From the NCBI GenBank assembly GCA_016903695.1, contig JADQBB010000004.1, forward strand, positions 1 to 64,000: 64,000 nucleotides of DNA, given 5' to 3'. Within the stretch, counting starts at the first letter, position 1. The number at the start of each line of letters is the position of its first letter. This document shows positions 47,385 to 55,642 of this stretch, in pieces. The notes beneath the pieces are model-generated. The model saw only the letters and a program-made list of their open reading frames with translations. It did no database searches and was not told where the DNA came from. The translations under genes were made by a program, and so were the position numbers. This DNA comes from Chlorogloea purpurea SAG 13.99. GTDB lineage: Bacteria; Cyanobacteriota; Cyanobacteriia; Cyanobacteriales; Microcystaceae.

Positions 47385-47570
47385 TTTTCTTCTTGCCTCC
47401 TACGAGAATGCCGCGAGGCTTGTCACCTGGTTATGTATCGGACGCATTCAGGTCATGACAGCGAAGCTAAAGACAAAAGAGTTCGGGAATCAGAAAGCCC
47501 AAGAGGTAACTCTTGGGAATTCCCGTCCCATCGTAGGGACGTGCGGGGAGGATGTTAACATCCTACTTCC
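47385..47570 (+). mobile_element. Putative 3-prime-end remnant of an IS605-type (TnpB) element
   Basis: A structured non-coding stretch. Three hairpins follow each other: CCCAAGAG/CTCTTGGG (47498-47517), CGTCCC/GGGACG (47524-47541, extended by CCC/GGG pairs), and the perfect palindrome GGATGTTAACATCC (47550-47563). The run GAATTCCCGTCCC...GGGGAGGATGTTAA resembles right ends of cyanobacterial TnpB elements, where the omegaRNA is encoded. No tnpB is attached. It may also end transcription of cysC and the phytase-like gene. The assignment is by eye. Confidence 0.45.
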
Positions 47571-47574
47571 CTGT

Positions 47575-48120
47575 TTAAACAACTGCAGGGAGAGAAATAT
47601 AACCTAACTGAGCCAACTTATCCCAAACTTTAGCCAAACTAGCGTCTAAAGTTTCTAAATCGGTTCTGCACTCGACTTCAGGATTTAAAGGAGGCTCATA
47701 AGGATCATCGATGCCGGTGAAAGATTTAATCTCCCCGGCACGGGCTTTTTTGTACAACCCTTTCACATCTCGTTCCTCGCACACCGCTAGAGGCGCATTA
47801 ACGAATACTTCCACGAAACTACCGATTTTTTCCCGCACCTCGTCGCGAATTTCCCGATAGGGCGAAATAGCCGACACCAAAACAATCACGTTATGACGGG
47901 TGAGGAGATTAGCCACAAAGCCGATGCGGCGAATGTTTTCATCTCTATCGGCTTTACTGAATCCCAGACCTTTAGTGAGATTAGTGCGGACAATATCACC
48001 GTCTAATACTTCAATGTCGTATCCTTCATCGATTAGCTTTTGTTTTAGGGCTTCCGTGATCGTGGTTTTTCCGGCACCACTCAAACCCGTTAACCAAATC
48101 GTTACGCCGCGTTGTTTCAT
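47575..48120 (-). CDS. cysC: Adenylylsulfate (APS) kinase
   Basis: Phosphorylates adenylylsulfate to PAPS in sulfate assimilation. A 181-residue P-loop kinase: Walker A GLSGAGKTT at residues 12-20, LDGDIVRTNLTKGLGFS for substrate binding, and VSAISPYREIRDEVRE. The end keeps FTGIDDPYEPP. No ATP-sulfurylase domain is fused to it. The ATG at 48120 is clear. It diverges from ispG across a 129-bp region that should hold both promoters. Confidence 0.93.
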   Translation of the reverse strand: MKQRGVTIWLTGLSGAGKTTITEALKQKLIDEGYDIEVLDGDIVRTNLTKGLGFSKADRDENIRRIGFVANLLTRHNVIVLVSAISPYREIRDEVREKIGSFVEVFVNAPLAVCEERDVKGLYKKARAGEIKSFTGIDDPYEPPLNPEVECRTDLETLDASLAKVWDKLAQLGYISLPAVV

Positions 48121-48249
48121 GCTAAATAAATAACTAAAGTCTTAAATTTTGATTATTCTAGCTTATTATCTTCTCGAACCGTTATAAGTAAGAGAAAAAG
48201 AGGTGACGAAATTTGAGAATATATAAAAAAGACTACGAAGACAGATCCT

Positions 48250-49470
48250 ATGCCAACCTTGGAAACACCAGCAAACAAGCAGGCGACCACACCTGAATTT
48301 GATACTACTATCAAAAGGAGAAAGACCCGTCCGGTTAAAGTAGGAGATATAACCATCGGCGGCGGTTATCCGGTGGTAGTGCAATCGATGATTAATGAGG
48401 ATACCCTGGACATAGATGGTTCAGTAGCCGGTATCAGGAGATTGCACGAGGTAGGCTGTGAAATAGTGCGCGTCACCGTACCGAGTATGGCCCACGCCAA
48501 AGCCTTAGCCGATATACAAGAGAAATTGGTCAAAACCTATAAACCTGTGCCGCTAGTGGCCGACGTGCATCACAACGGCATGAAAATCGCTTTAGAAGTG
48601 GCCAAACATATCGATAAAGTGAGGATCAATCCTGGATTGTACGTGTTTGAAAAGCCCAAGAGCGATCGCACCGAGTACACGGAGGGCGAATTTCAAGAAA
48701 TCGGCGAAAAAATCCGCGACACTTTAGAGCCTTTAGTAGTTTCCTTGAGAGACCAGGGAAAAGCGATGCGAATCGGGGTCAATCACGGCTCTTTAGCCGA
48801 GAGAATGTTATTCACCTACGGCGATACCCCAGAGGGAATGGTAGAATCGGCGCTGGAATTCATCAAGATTTGCGAGTCCTTAGATTTTCGTAATTTGGTG
48901 GTATCTTTAAAAGCTTCCCGCGTACCCGTCATGTTAGCCGCGTATAGACTGATGGCGAAGCGGATGGACGAATTAGGAATGGATTACCCCCTACATTTAG
49001 GAGTCACCGAAGCCGGAGACGGAGAATACGGGCGCATTAAATCCACCGCCGGAATCGCTACCTTACTAGCAGACGGTATCGGTGATACCATCCGCGTCTC
49101 TCTCACCGAAGCCCCGGAAAAAGAAATCCCCGTTTGTTACAGTATTCTCCAGGCGTTGGGACTGAGAAAAACCATGGTGGAATATGTGGCCTGTCCTTCC
49201 TGCGGGCGCACTTTATTCAATCTCGAAGAAGTGCTACACAAAGTTAGAGAAGCGACGAAGCACCTCACGGGTTTAGATATAGCCGTCATGGGATGTATCG
49301 TCAACGGCCCCGGTGAAATGGCAGACGCGGATTATGGCTATGTGGGTAAACAGGCGGGTTATATATCTCTCTATCGGGGCAGGGAAGAAATTAAGCGCGT
49401 ACCCGAAGACCAAGGGGTGGCGCAGTTGATCGACCTCATCAAAACCGATGGTCGCTGGGTCGAGCCTTAA
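48250..49470 (+). CDS. ispG: 4-hydroxy-3-methylbut-2-enyl diphosphate synthase
   Basis: The sixth MEP-pathway enzyme (GcpE), which makes HMBPP from MEcPP with a [4Fe-4S] cluster and electrons from ferredoxin in cyanobacteria. At 406 residues it has the usual two-domain bacterial length. [19 protein letters not shown] and VRINPGL mark the TIM barrel; the cluster ligands are the two Cys of [10 protein letters not shown] and the Cys in [11 protein letters not shown]. The first 30 residues are variable. It feeds isoprenoids for carotenoids, phytol and plastoquinone. Confidence 0.95.
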   Translation: MPTLETPANKQATTPEFDTTIKRRKTRPVKVGDITIGGGYPVVVQSMINEDTLDIDGSVAGIRRLHEVGCEIVRVTVPSMAHAKALADIQEKLVKTYKPVPLVADVHHNGMKIALEVAKHIDKVRINPGLYVFEKPKSDRTEYTEGEFQEIGEKIRDTLEPLVVSLRDQGKAMRIGVNHGSLAERMLFTYGDTPEGMVESALEFIKICESLDFRNLVVSLKASRVPVMLAAYRLMAKRMDELGMDYPLHLGVTEAGDGEYGRIKSTAGIATLLADGIGDTIRVSLTEAPEKEIPVCYSILQALGLRKTMVEYVACPSCGRTLFNLEEVLHKVREATKHLTGLDIAVMGCIVNGPGEMADADYGYVGKQAGYISLYRGREEIKRVPEDQGVAQLIDLIKTDGRWVEP

Positions 49471-49505
49471 ATCAACGGCGATTATCCAATTCTTATCGTT
49501 TACCC

Positions 49506-49586
49506 GACCGTGGTTTCAATCACGGTCTCACAGCATCCGTCGGTTTTAAACCGACGGATGCTATGAGTCAGGGAATTTATTCCCTG
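49506..49586. repeat. Chain of three inverted repeats between ispG and petJ
   Basis: Three hairpins lie head to tail: GACCGTG/CACGGTC (49506-49527), a palindrome with perfect 15-bp arms and a one-base centre (49532-49562, left arm AGCATCCGTCGGTTT), and CAGGGAAT/ATTCCCTG (49569-49586). The stretch lies between the converging ispG and petJ stops and can end transcription both ways, but there is no long T-run, and three such repeats in 81 bp look like a dispersed palindromic repeat element. Confidence 0.75.
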
Positions 49587-49625
49587 GCGGGTTGGTTAAC
49601 CGGGTTGACTTTTGAGGAATTGGTA

Positions 49626-49955
49626 TTACTTCCAACCCGATTCAGCTTTACTTAAAACGTAAGTGGCGACATTTTCGATCTCATCCGGGGTGAGACGACC
49701 GGCGAAAGCGGGCATCGCGCCATTTCCCTTGGTAACTTGAGCGACGATCGCTTCTAGAGAATTTTTGCCGTACTTTTCCAGATCATCTTTTTTGAGGGTT
49801 TTATTAGCGGCTACCACATTGTTTCCCCCCATGTGGCAGGAAGCGCAGTTAGCATTAAATACCTTAGCCCCTTTAGCCGCGTCACCGGCAAAAGCTGGGC
49901 TGGGTAAGGAAACAAGCGACAGAAGCAATAAAATAGAGATTAATAATTTTTTCAT
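49626..49955 (-). CDS. petJ: Cytochrome c6
   Basis: The haem protein of the thylakoid lumen that carries electrons from cytochrome b6f to photosystem I when copper is short. 109 residues: a signal peptide to Ala23 ([15 protein letters not shown]) and an 86-residue mature chain with the haem motif CASCH (Cys37, Cys40, His41) and the axial Met81 in GAMPAF. The ATG at 49955 is preferred because GGAG is 7 nt upstream and it gives a normal signal peptide. It is divergent from petE, its copper protein substitute. Confidence 0.95.
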   Translation of the reverse strand: MKKLLISILLLLSLVSLPSPAFAGDAAKGAKVFNANCASCHMGGNNVVAANKTLKKDDLEKYGKNSLEAIVAQVTKGNGAMPAFAGRLTPDEIENVATYVLSKAESGWK

Positions 49956-49987
49956 CTGAGTTCTCCAGAAAGAATCTAGTTCCGTCA

Positions 49988-49993
49988 TTTATA
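49988..49993 (-). promoter_or_regulatory. Likely petJ -10 box
   Basis: TATAAA on the minus strand, 32 nt before the petJ ATG. A TTGACA on the same strand (50019-50014) lies 20 nt upstream of it, inside the first operator copy, a longer than ideal spacing. Confidence 0.5.
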
Positions 49994-50013
49994 GTCAACA
50001 AAACTGATCTCCC

Positions 50014-50035
50014 TGTCAAAAGACAAAGTGTCAAA
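50014..50035. promoter_or_regulatory. Operator-like repeat, petJ-proximal copy
   Basis: TGTCAAAAGACA, a TGTC-N4-GACA inverted repeat, followed after 3 bp by a second TGTCAAA. The same unit occurs once more 72 bp away next to petE, in the same orientation. It covers the -35 region of petJ. A copper-responsive PetR-type (BlaI/CopY family) regulator is the likely ligand, by analogy with Synechocystis. Confidence 0.6.
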
Positions 50036-50085
50036 CTTTGATGTAAGATCGAATATGGGGACAAAAAGCACACTTCGTTCGCTTT

Positions 50086-50107
50086 TGTCAAAAGACAGCT
50101 TGTCAAA
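50086..50107. promoter_or_regulatory. Operator-like repeat, petE-proximal copy
   Basis: The second copy of the TGTCAAAAGACA-N3-TGTCAAA unit, identical to the petJ-proximal one except for the three linker bases. It ends 4 bp before the petE -10 TATAAA at 50112-50117, so a bound protein would block RNA polymerase there. Confidence 0.6.
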
Positions 50108-50111
50108 GTTG

Positions 50112-50117
50112 TATAAA
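50112..50117 (+). promoter_or_regulatory. Likely petE -10 box
   Basis: TATAAA, 31 nt before the petE start codon, mirroring the 32 nt on the petJ side. No clear -35 hexamer at 17 bp; the operator occupies that space. Confidence 0.5.
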
Positions 50118-50148
50118 TTCAGATCAGATCATGAAAGGGATCAACAAA

Positions 50149-50523
50149 ATGTCAAAAAAAATCGGTCTACTCGTCGCCACCTTCGCCTTAGTAGTTTCTA
50201 GCTTTTTCACGATGATTGCGCCTGCTTCCGCGGGAGACCACACCGTAAAAATGGGTGGTGATCAAGGTACTTTACAATTCGACCCACCGAAGTTATCCAT
50301 CAAAGCCGGTGACACCGTTAAATGGGTGAATAATAAATTAGCCCCCCATAACGTGGTATTCGACAAAGCACCCGAAGATTTAGCCGCTAAAATCTCTCAC
50401 AAAGCTTTAGTCTTCTCTCCAGGCGAATCTTTCCAAACCACATTCGACACACCAGGAACTTACAGCTACTACTGTGAACCTCACCGCGGTGCTGGAATGG
50501 TAGGCTCGATTACCGTAGAATAA
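50149..50523 (+). CDS. petE: Plastocyanin
   Basis: The blue-copper electron carrier from cytochrome b6f to photosystem I in the thylakoid lumen. 124 residues from MSKK, with a signal peptide to about residue 28 (ending APASA) and a 96-residue mature domain. The type 1 copper ligands are His67 (KLAPHNVVF), Cys109, His112 and Met117 ([13 protein letters not shown]). An ATG at 50131 would add six residues; MSKK matches other plastocyanin precursors. It forms a divergent pair with petJ. Confidence 0.95.
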   Translation: MSKKIGLLVATFALVVSSFFTMIAPASAGDHTVKMGGDQGTLQFDPPKLSIKAGDTVKWVNNKLAPHNVVFDKAPEDLAAKISHKALVFSPGESFQTTFDTPGTYSYYCEPHRGAGMVGSITVE

Positions 50524-50546
50524 TCGAAAATTTTCGATAACATCCC

Positions 50547-50577
50547 AACCTGCGAACCCAGTTCGCAGGTTTGTTGT
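50547..50577 (+). terminator. Intrinsic terminator after petE
   Basis: Perfect 11-bp arms AACCTGCGAAC and GTTCGCAGGTT around CCA, followed by a T-rich TGTTGTT. A short palindrome TCGAAAATTTTCGA (50524-50537) precedes it. Confidence 0.85.
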
Positions 50578-50656
50578 TAAATTTATCCTTGGAAAAGGAA
50601 ACATTTAAGACAGATGTGGGAAAAATAAAGGTAAAGCAGTTTCTCAATCATTGCCC

Positions 50657-51649
50657 ATGTCCGGTCAAAGCCCTTTAATTCTAGATAACTTGGTCGAGCG
50701 TGAACCTACCACCGCCGTACCCGTTGTAGAGACGTTGAATCTAAGCAAAGTGTATCTAACCGGTTTCTGGCTCAATCAAAGGGTCGAATCCCTGAAAAGT
50801 TGTACTTTAACGGTATATCAAGGCGAAACTTTCGGCTTATTAGGCCCCAACGGCGCCGGTAAAACCACTTTATTAAAAACTCTCCTAGGTATAGTCAGAC
50901 CCACTTCAGGACGCGCCATGCTCTTGGGCCATCCCATCGGCGATCGAGGGGTGAAACAACGTATCGGCTATTTACCAGAGAACGCTTACTATTACGATTA
51001 TCTCACCGGCTACGAGTTTTTAGATTTAATCGGTGGCGTTTTTCAGATACCAGGCGGTTTACGCAGGAAACGTATCGCCGAATTATTGGATATGGTGGGA
51101 CTCGATCGCAAAACCGCCCAGAAGAAGCAGTTAAGACAATATTCCAAGGGGATGATGCAACGGGTGGGCATGGCCCAGGCTTTAATCAATGACCCGGAAC
51201 TAGTATTTTTAGATGAACCCATGTCGGGACTCGATCCGATGGGGCGCTATCAGGTGCGGGAAATTATCCTCTCGTTAAAGCAACAGGGTAAGACGATTTT
51301 CTTCAACTCTCACGTTTTATCCGATGTAGAGCAGATATGCGATCGTATTGCCATTCTCGCCAGGGGAGAACTGATCTGTATGGGTTCCCTCGATGATATT
51401 TTGGGCAGTAGCAATTTCCATCAAGCGGTGATCAAGGGCGGCGACGAAGATAAAATCGCACATTGGATGACCGAATTAACTTGGCACGATGGTTGTTGGC
51501 ACGGACAGGTAAAAGGTGATCCGGCCGAGTTCCTCCGTTTTATTAACTCTGCGGGAATACAGTTAGTCAGCTTCAATAAAGCTAGAGCGTCTTTAGAAGA
51601 TTACTTCATCCGTCAGTTACAAGAAAGAGGGATAACCTCTAGTCAGTAG
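50657..51649 (+). CDS. ABC transporter ATP-binding protein (CcmA/ABC-2 type)
   Basis: A 330-residue ATPase subunit. Walker A GPNGAGKTTLLKTLLG, the signature QYSKGMMQRVGMAQAL with SKG in place of SGG, Walker B ELVFLDEPMSGLDP and the switch His in FFNSHVLSD are intact. The arrangement and C-terminal extension are those of ABC-2 exporters. Its permease is not adjacent: the next gene is ubiA on the other strand, overlapping it by 7 bp, so it is an orphan subunit. ATG at 50657 is preferred to a TTG at 50651. Confidence 0.88.
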   Translation: MSGQSPLILDNLVEREPTTAVPVVETLNLSKVYLTGFWLNQRVESLKSCTLTVYQGETFGLLGPNGAGKTTLLKTLLGIVRPTSGRAMLLGHPIGDRGVKQRIGYLPENAYYYDYLTGYEFLDLIGGVFQIPGGLRRKRIAELLDMVGLDRKTAQKKQLRQYSKGMMQRVGMAQALINDPELVFLDEPMSGLDPMGRYQVREIILSLKQQGKTIFFNSHVLSDVEQICDRIAILARGELICMGSLDDILGSSNFHQAVIKGGDEDKIAHWMTELTWHDGCWHGQVKGDPAEFLRFINSAGIQLVSFNKARASLEDYFIRQLQERGITSSQ

Positions 51650-52524
51650 ATACTGCCCAGAATAATAGAACCTAGAATCAGAAAACCTATCCACACATTA
51701 TTAGCGAATATGGCGTTATAAACAGGGCGGGGTAAATCCGGTTCTAACAGGCGTGAATATTGACGCGACCAAGCGATCGCACTGAGAGCCAACCCGATCC
51801 AAAAAGGCCAAGAAAGACCAGATAACACTGCGAAATAAGCCAGTAAACCAGTGGTCAGGGCAAAAAAGACCCCCACGGCGGCGGCAGTGCGATCGCCGAA
51901 GAAAATAGCGCTAGAATTAATCCCTACTTTGAGATCATCTTCTCTATCGGACAAAGCGTAAACCGTATCGAAACCCAGAGTCCAAAACACCACCGCACCC
52001 CAGAGACACCAAGCAGCCGGGGTTAAATCGGCGGTGACGGCGCTCCAACTGATCAGTACGGCGAAACCCCAAGCCAGAGAGAGAACTAACTGGGGGATAG
52101 GAAAAAACCTTTTAGCGAGAGGATAGACGACGATAATAGGTACTGCGGCCACGCATAACCAGAAACTGAGTCTATTAAGATAAAATGCTAGAACCGCAGC
52201 ACAGACGAGGGCGATAAGAGCGATAATAAGGCCAATCTGAATCGAGATGGCACGGTTTGCGAGAGGTCGATTTCGAGTTCTTTCTACCTGTGGGTCAATA
52301 TCTCGATCCCAGAGGTCATTGATCACGCATCCCGTGGCGCTAGTAGCTAGAGTACCCAATACGATCACGCCCACTAGAGTCAGGGGAGGTAAACCCTTAG
52401 CGGCGGCGAAAAGCCCCCAGAGAGCGGGAATCATCAAAATCAATCGTCCCGCCGGTTTATCCCAGCGCAGGAGACGGATCACAGTTAACCAGAGCGGTTC
52501 AGCCTTAAAATCGGATAGGTTCAT
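51643..52524 (-). CDS. ubiA: 4-hydroxybenzoate polyprenyltransferase (plastoquinone pathway)
   Basis: Attaches the isoprenoid tail to 4-hydroxybenzoate at the membrane, the prenylation step of plastoquinone synthesis in cyanobacteria. A 293-residue protein with eight or nine helices and both Asp-rich motifs: NDLWDRDIDPQVERT and YALSDREDDLKVG. LLRWDKPAGRLILMIPALWG is the typical start. The ATG at 52524 is used, a TTG at 52533 being the alternative. Its start codon is only 8 bp from that of ppx on the other strand. Confidence 0.92.
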   Translation of the reverse strand: MNLSDFKAEPLWLTVIRLLRWDKPAGRLILMIPALWGLFAAAKGLPPLTLVGVIVLGTLATSATGCVINDLWDRDIDPQVERTRNRPLANRAISIQIGLIIALIALVCAAVLAFYLNRLSFWLCVAAVPIIVVYPLAKRFFPIPQLVLSLAWGFAVLISWSAVTADLTPAAWCLWGAVVFWTLGFDTVYALSDREDDLKVGINSSAIFFGDRTAAAVGVFFALTTGLLAYFAVLSGLSWPFWIGLALSAIAWSRQYSRLLEPDLPRPVYNAIFANNVWIGFLILGSIILGSIY

Positions 52525-52532
52525 AGAAGACA

Positions 52533-54176
52533 ATGGTAAACACTGCTAACCAACTTACTACAAACGGCGCGAAATTTCCCAACCTGAAAGAGTTCGAGCC
52601 TTGTATCTTAGGAGCGATCGATATTGGCACCAATTCCGTTCACATGGTGGTGGTGCGTATCGACCCTTCTTTACCAGCTTTTTCCATTATCGCACGGGAA
52701 AAAGATACCGTGCGGCTCGGCGATCGAGATCCGAAAACTGGCAAACTGAGCAAACTCGCCATGGAGCGCGCCATCTCCGCCCTCAAACGCTGTAAAGATT
52801 TGGCCACGAGCCTTAACGTGGATCATCTGGTCGCCGTGGCCACCAGTGCCACCAGAGAAGCCAGTAACGGCGAAGAATTCTTAGAATTGATCGCCGCGGA
52901 AGTAGGCTTACAGGTTGACGTGATTTCAGGACAGGAAGAAGCCCGACGCATTTATCTAGGCGTACTATCCTGCATGGACTTCCAGAACCAACCCCATATC
53001 ATCATCGACATAGGCGGCGGTTCTACAGAAATAATCCTCGCCGATAGCCAAGAAGCCAGATTTTTGAGCAGTACGAGAATAGGCGCGGTCAGACTCACCC
53101 AAGACCTGATCACCACCGACCCGATCAGTACCAAGGAGTTAGCTTATTTACGGGCTTACGTGCGGGGTATGTTAGAAAGAGCCGTGGAAGAAATCGGGAC
53201 GAAACTCAAACATGGGGAAATCCCCAATTTAATCGGCACATCAGGCACGATCGAAACCCTCATCACCATTTCCGCCCTAGAAAAAATCGGAGAGATTCCC
53301 ACCCCCCTCAACGGCTATCAAATTACCCGCCGGGAGATCAAAGACCTGGTTAAAAGATTTTCCACTCTCAACTACGCCGGGAGATTCAATATACCTGGGA
53401 TGTCGGATAAAAGAGCCGAGATCATTCTCGCCGGTTCGATCATCCTCTTAGAAGCGATGACCCTGTTGCAGATAGATAAATTAACTCTGTGCGAGAGGGC
53501 TTTAAGAGAGGGGGTGATAGTTGACTGGATGCTAACCCACGGATTGATAGAAAATCGCCTGCGTTATCAAAGCGAAATTCGAGAGCGTAGCGTCTTGAAA
53601 ATCGCCCATAACTATGGAGTAGATTTAGAATCCAGTAAGCGGGTAGCCCAATTCGCCCTGAGTTTATTCGACCAAACTAAAGCCCATTTACACTGTTGGC
53701 CAGAAGATGTTAAAGAGTATCTCTGGGTAGCCTGCGTATTACACAACTGTGGATTGTACATTAACCATAGCTGTCACCATAAACACTCTTATTACTTAAT
53801 TAGGAATAGCGAACTATTAGGATTTACCGAAATAGAACTAGAAATTATCGCTAATATAGCCCGCTATCATCGCAAAAGTAAACCGAAAAAGAAACACGAA
53901 GCTTTCAATAAGCTCACTGATTATCATGGGTTAATAGTCAGACAATTAAGTGCGATCGGGCGTTTAGCCGTAGCGTTAGATAGAAGACAAATAGGGGCTA
54001 TCTCAGGGGTAGAATGTAAGTACGACCCCGAATATAAAACCTTGCACTTACATTTATTCCCCACCGAGCCAGATGATGATTGCGCCTTAGAACTGTGGAG
54101 TTTAGATTATAAAAAATCCGTGTTTGAAGAAGAATTCGGGGTAAAAGTAATCAGCACCTTAGCCGTATTACCATGA
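52533..54176 (+). CDS. ppx: Exopolyphosphatase / pppGpp phosphohydrolase family
   Basis: A 547-residue Ppx/GppA protein that releases phosphate from polyphosphate ends or from pppGpp. Actin-like ATPase-fold blocks are GAIDIGTNSVHMVVV (about residues 27-41), ATSATREASNGEEF, ISGQEEARRIYLGV and IDIGGGSTEI. The C-terminal half carries an HD-like domain (CVLHNCGLYINHSCHHKHSYYLI), as in the long bacterial Ppx. Sequence alone does not separate Ppx from GppA. It overlaps thiL by ATGA, which couples the two genes. Confidence 0.88.
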   Translation: MVNTANQLTTNGAKFPNLKEFEPCILGAIDIGTNSVHMVVVRIDPSLPAFSIIAREKDTVRLGDRDPKTGKLSKLAMERAISALKRCKDLATSLNVDHLVAVATSATREASNGEEFLELIAAEVGLQVDVISGQEEARRIYLGVLSCMDFQNQPHIIIDIGGGSTEIILADSQEARFLSSTRIGAVRLTQDLITTDPISTKELAYLRAYVRGMLERAVEEIGTKLKHGEIPNLIGTSGTIETLITISALEKIGEIPTPLNGYQITRREIKDLVKRFSTLNYAGRFNIPGMSDKRAEIILAGSIILLEAMTLLQIDKLTLCERALREGVIVDWMLTHGLIENRLRYQSEIRERSVLKIAHNYGVDLESSKRVAQFALSLFDQTKAHLHCWPEDVKEYLWVACVLHNCGLYINHSCHHKHSYYLIRNSELLGFTEIELEIIANIARYHRKSKPKKKHEAFNKLTDYHGLIVRQLSAIGRLAVALDRRQIGAISGVECKYDPEYKTLHLHLFPTEPDDDCALELWSLDYKKSVFEEEFGVKVISTLAVLP

Positions 54177-55141
54177 CCGCCATCAAAGATATAGGCGAAC
54201 AGGGGTTGTTGAAAATAGTACAAAGTTTTTGCCCCGCCTCCGTAGTGGGCGACGATGGGGCCCTGGTGACTGTCTCCCCTGGTCACTCCTTGGTAGTCAC
54301 TACCGATGTTCTGGTAGATAACAATCATTTTAGCGATCGTACCACCTCCCCCGAAGACGCGGGCTGGCGGGCTGCCGCCGCCAATCTATCGGATTTAGCC
54401 GCGATGGGCGCAACTCCCTTGGGTATTACGGTGGGTTTGAGTTTACCCGGTGAAGTATCTTTAACTTGGGTGGAGGGATTATATCGAGGCTTAACCCGGT
54501 GTCTGGGAACTTATAAGATTCCCATCATCGGCGGCGATATAGTATCATCGCCCGTGATCACCATCAGTATCACCGCCCTGGGGCAGGTTTTACCCCAGAA
54601 AGCCATCAAACGCGGTGGTGCGAAACCTGCCCATGTAATTCTTATCACCGGCTATCACGGTTTATCCCGCGCCGGTTTGCAATTACTGTTAAATCCCGAT
54701 ACGGAACTCCAATCCGGGGACAGGAATCTTCTGGTTCGGGCCCATCAACGCCCCACACCTCGCTTAGATTTAGTACCCTATCTAAACCGGATGAACCAAC
54801 CGGTAGGGGGAATGGATAGTAGTGACGGGTTGGGGGATGCGATCGTACAGATCTGCCGCAGTAGCGGCGTGGGTGCGATCGTTCATAATATACCCCTTCA
54901 CCCCGCGCTACTCCGGTACAACTCGAAAGAAACCGCTTTACAGTGGGCCTTATACGGGGGTGAAGACTTTCAACTCGTCTTAGCACTTCCAGAAACAGAG
55001 GCGAAGGAATTATTACCCTATTGCGGCGAAGGTGCGGCGATTATCGGCAGGATTACCGAAGGGGCGGGGGTGAGATTGAACACGGGCGAGGAACTAAATT
55101 TAAAAGCTGGATTTCAGCACTTCGGGGCAACCGAGCGCTAG
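54173..55141 (+). CDS. thiL: Thiamine-monophosphate kinase
   Basis: Phosphorylates thiamine monophosphate to the active cofactor thiamine diphosphate. A 322-residue AIR-synthase-fold protein: VVGDDGALVT near residue 25, VVTTDVLVDNNHF, NLSDLAAMGATPLG, PIIGGDIVSS, and the later GGMDSSDGLGDAI. Length and motifs are complete. Its start overlaps the ppx stop, and it converges on the YlqD-like gene with a 40-bp gap. Confidence 0.95.
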   Translation: MTAIKDIGEQGLLKIVQSFCPASVVGDDGALVTVSPGHSLVVTTDVLVDNNHFSDRTTSPEDAGWRAAAANLSDLAAMGATPLGITVGLSLPGEVSLTWVEGLYRGLTRCLGTYKIPIIGGDIVSSPVITISITALGQVLPQKAIKRGGAKPAHVILITGYHGLSRAGLQLLLNPDTELQSGDRNLLVRAHQRPTPRLDLVPYLNRMNQPVGGMDSSDGLGDAIVQICRSSGVGAIVHNIPLHPALLRYNSKETALQWALYGGEDFQLVLALPETEAKELLPYCGEGAAIIGRITEGAGVRLNTGEELNLKAGFQHFGATER

Positions 55142-55181
55142 GTCTGTTGCTTGCCCCCGTGCGTATCTCCGGGGGATTATA

Positions 55182-55631
55182 TCAAACCTGCCCACGAATT
55201 TCTTCGATAATGCCGTCTCTGAGAACTATTTCCACGTTCATTTTCTCTACTAGGTTGTCTCCTTTTTCGGCTCTAAAAAAGCTCTCTAATTGGGCTTGGA
55301 TCACTTCCTGATTCAGTTCTAGTAATTGAACTTGTTGTAGTTGTTGCAGGAATTGATTTTTTTGTTCCAGTAACTCGCTTCTTTTTTCGTTCACCTGTAA
55401 TTGAATGTTATCTATTTGTTGGGAAACTTGAGGAGATATGGGAATAAGGCTTTGTTTTTGAATTTCTGCGATCGCTCTCTGTCCCTGCATTTCTAATTGT
55501 TGCAGTTGTGCGTCTAATTGGCCGATTTGTGCTTGTAATTGTTGCTGTACTTCGTCTTTCCAGCGGGTAGTCACAATAACTTTCAGAGTTACCGGTCTTT
55601 TCAATAACAAGCTAGCTTTTGCCTCATCCAT
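55182..55631 (-). CDS. YlqD-family coiled-coil protein
   Basis: A 149-residue protein dominated by a long, Gln-rich coiled coil (about residues 28-115, VQQQLQAQIGQLDAQLQQLE), with short globular ends: LLLKRPVTLKVIVTTRWKDE at the front and VEKMNVEIVLRDGIIEEIRGQV at the back. This fits the YlqD family, which is shared by Bacillus and cyanobacteria and has no known role. It lies 11 bp after the acyl-activating enzyme on the same strand and is probably cotranscribed. Confidence 0.7.
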   Translation of the reverse strand: MDEAKASLLLKRPVTLKVIVTTRWKDEVQQQLQAQIGQLDAQLQQLEMQGQRAIAEIQKQSLIPISPQVSQQIDNIQLQVNEKRSELLEQKNQFLQQLQQVQLLELNQEVIQAQLESFFRAEKGDNLVEKMNVEIVLRDGIIEEIRGQV

Positions 55632-55642
55632 AAAACTTGAGA

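Noticed and set aside
49471-49625. Ordinary Rho-independent terminator
   Set aside because: The stems are strong but none is followed by a proper T-run; recorded as a repeat chain instead.
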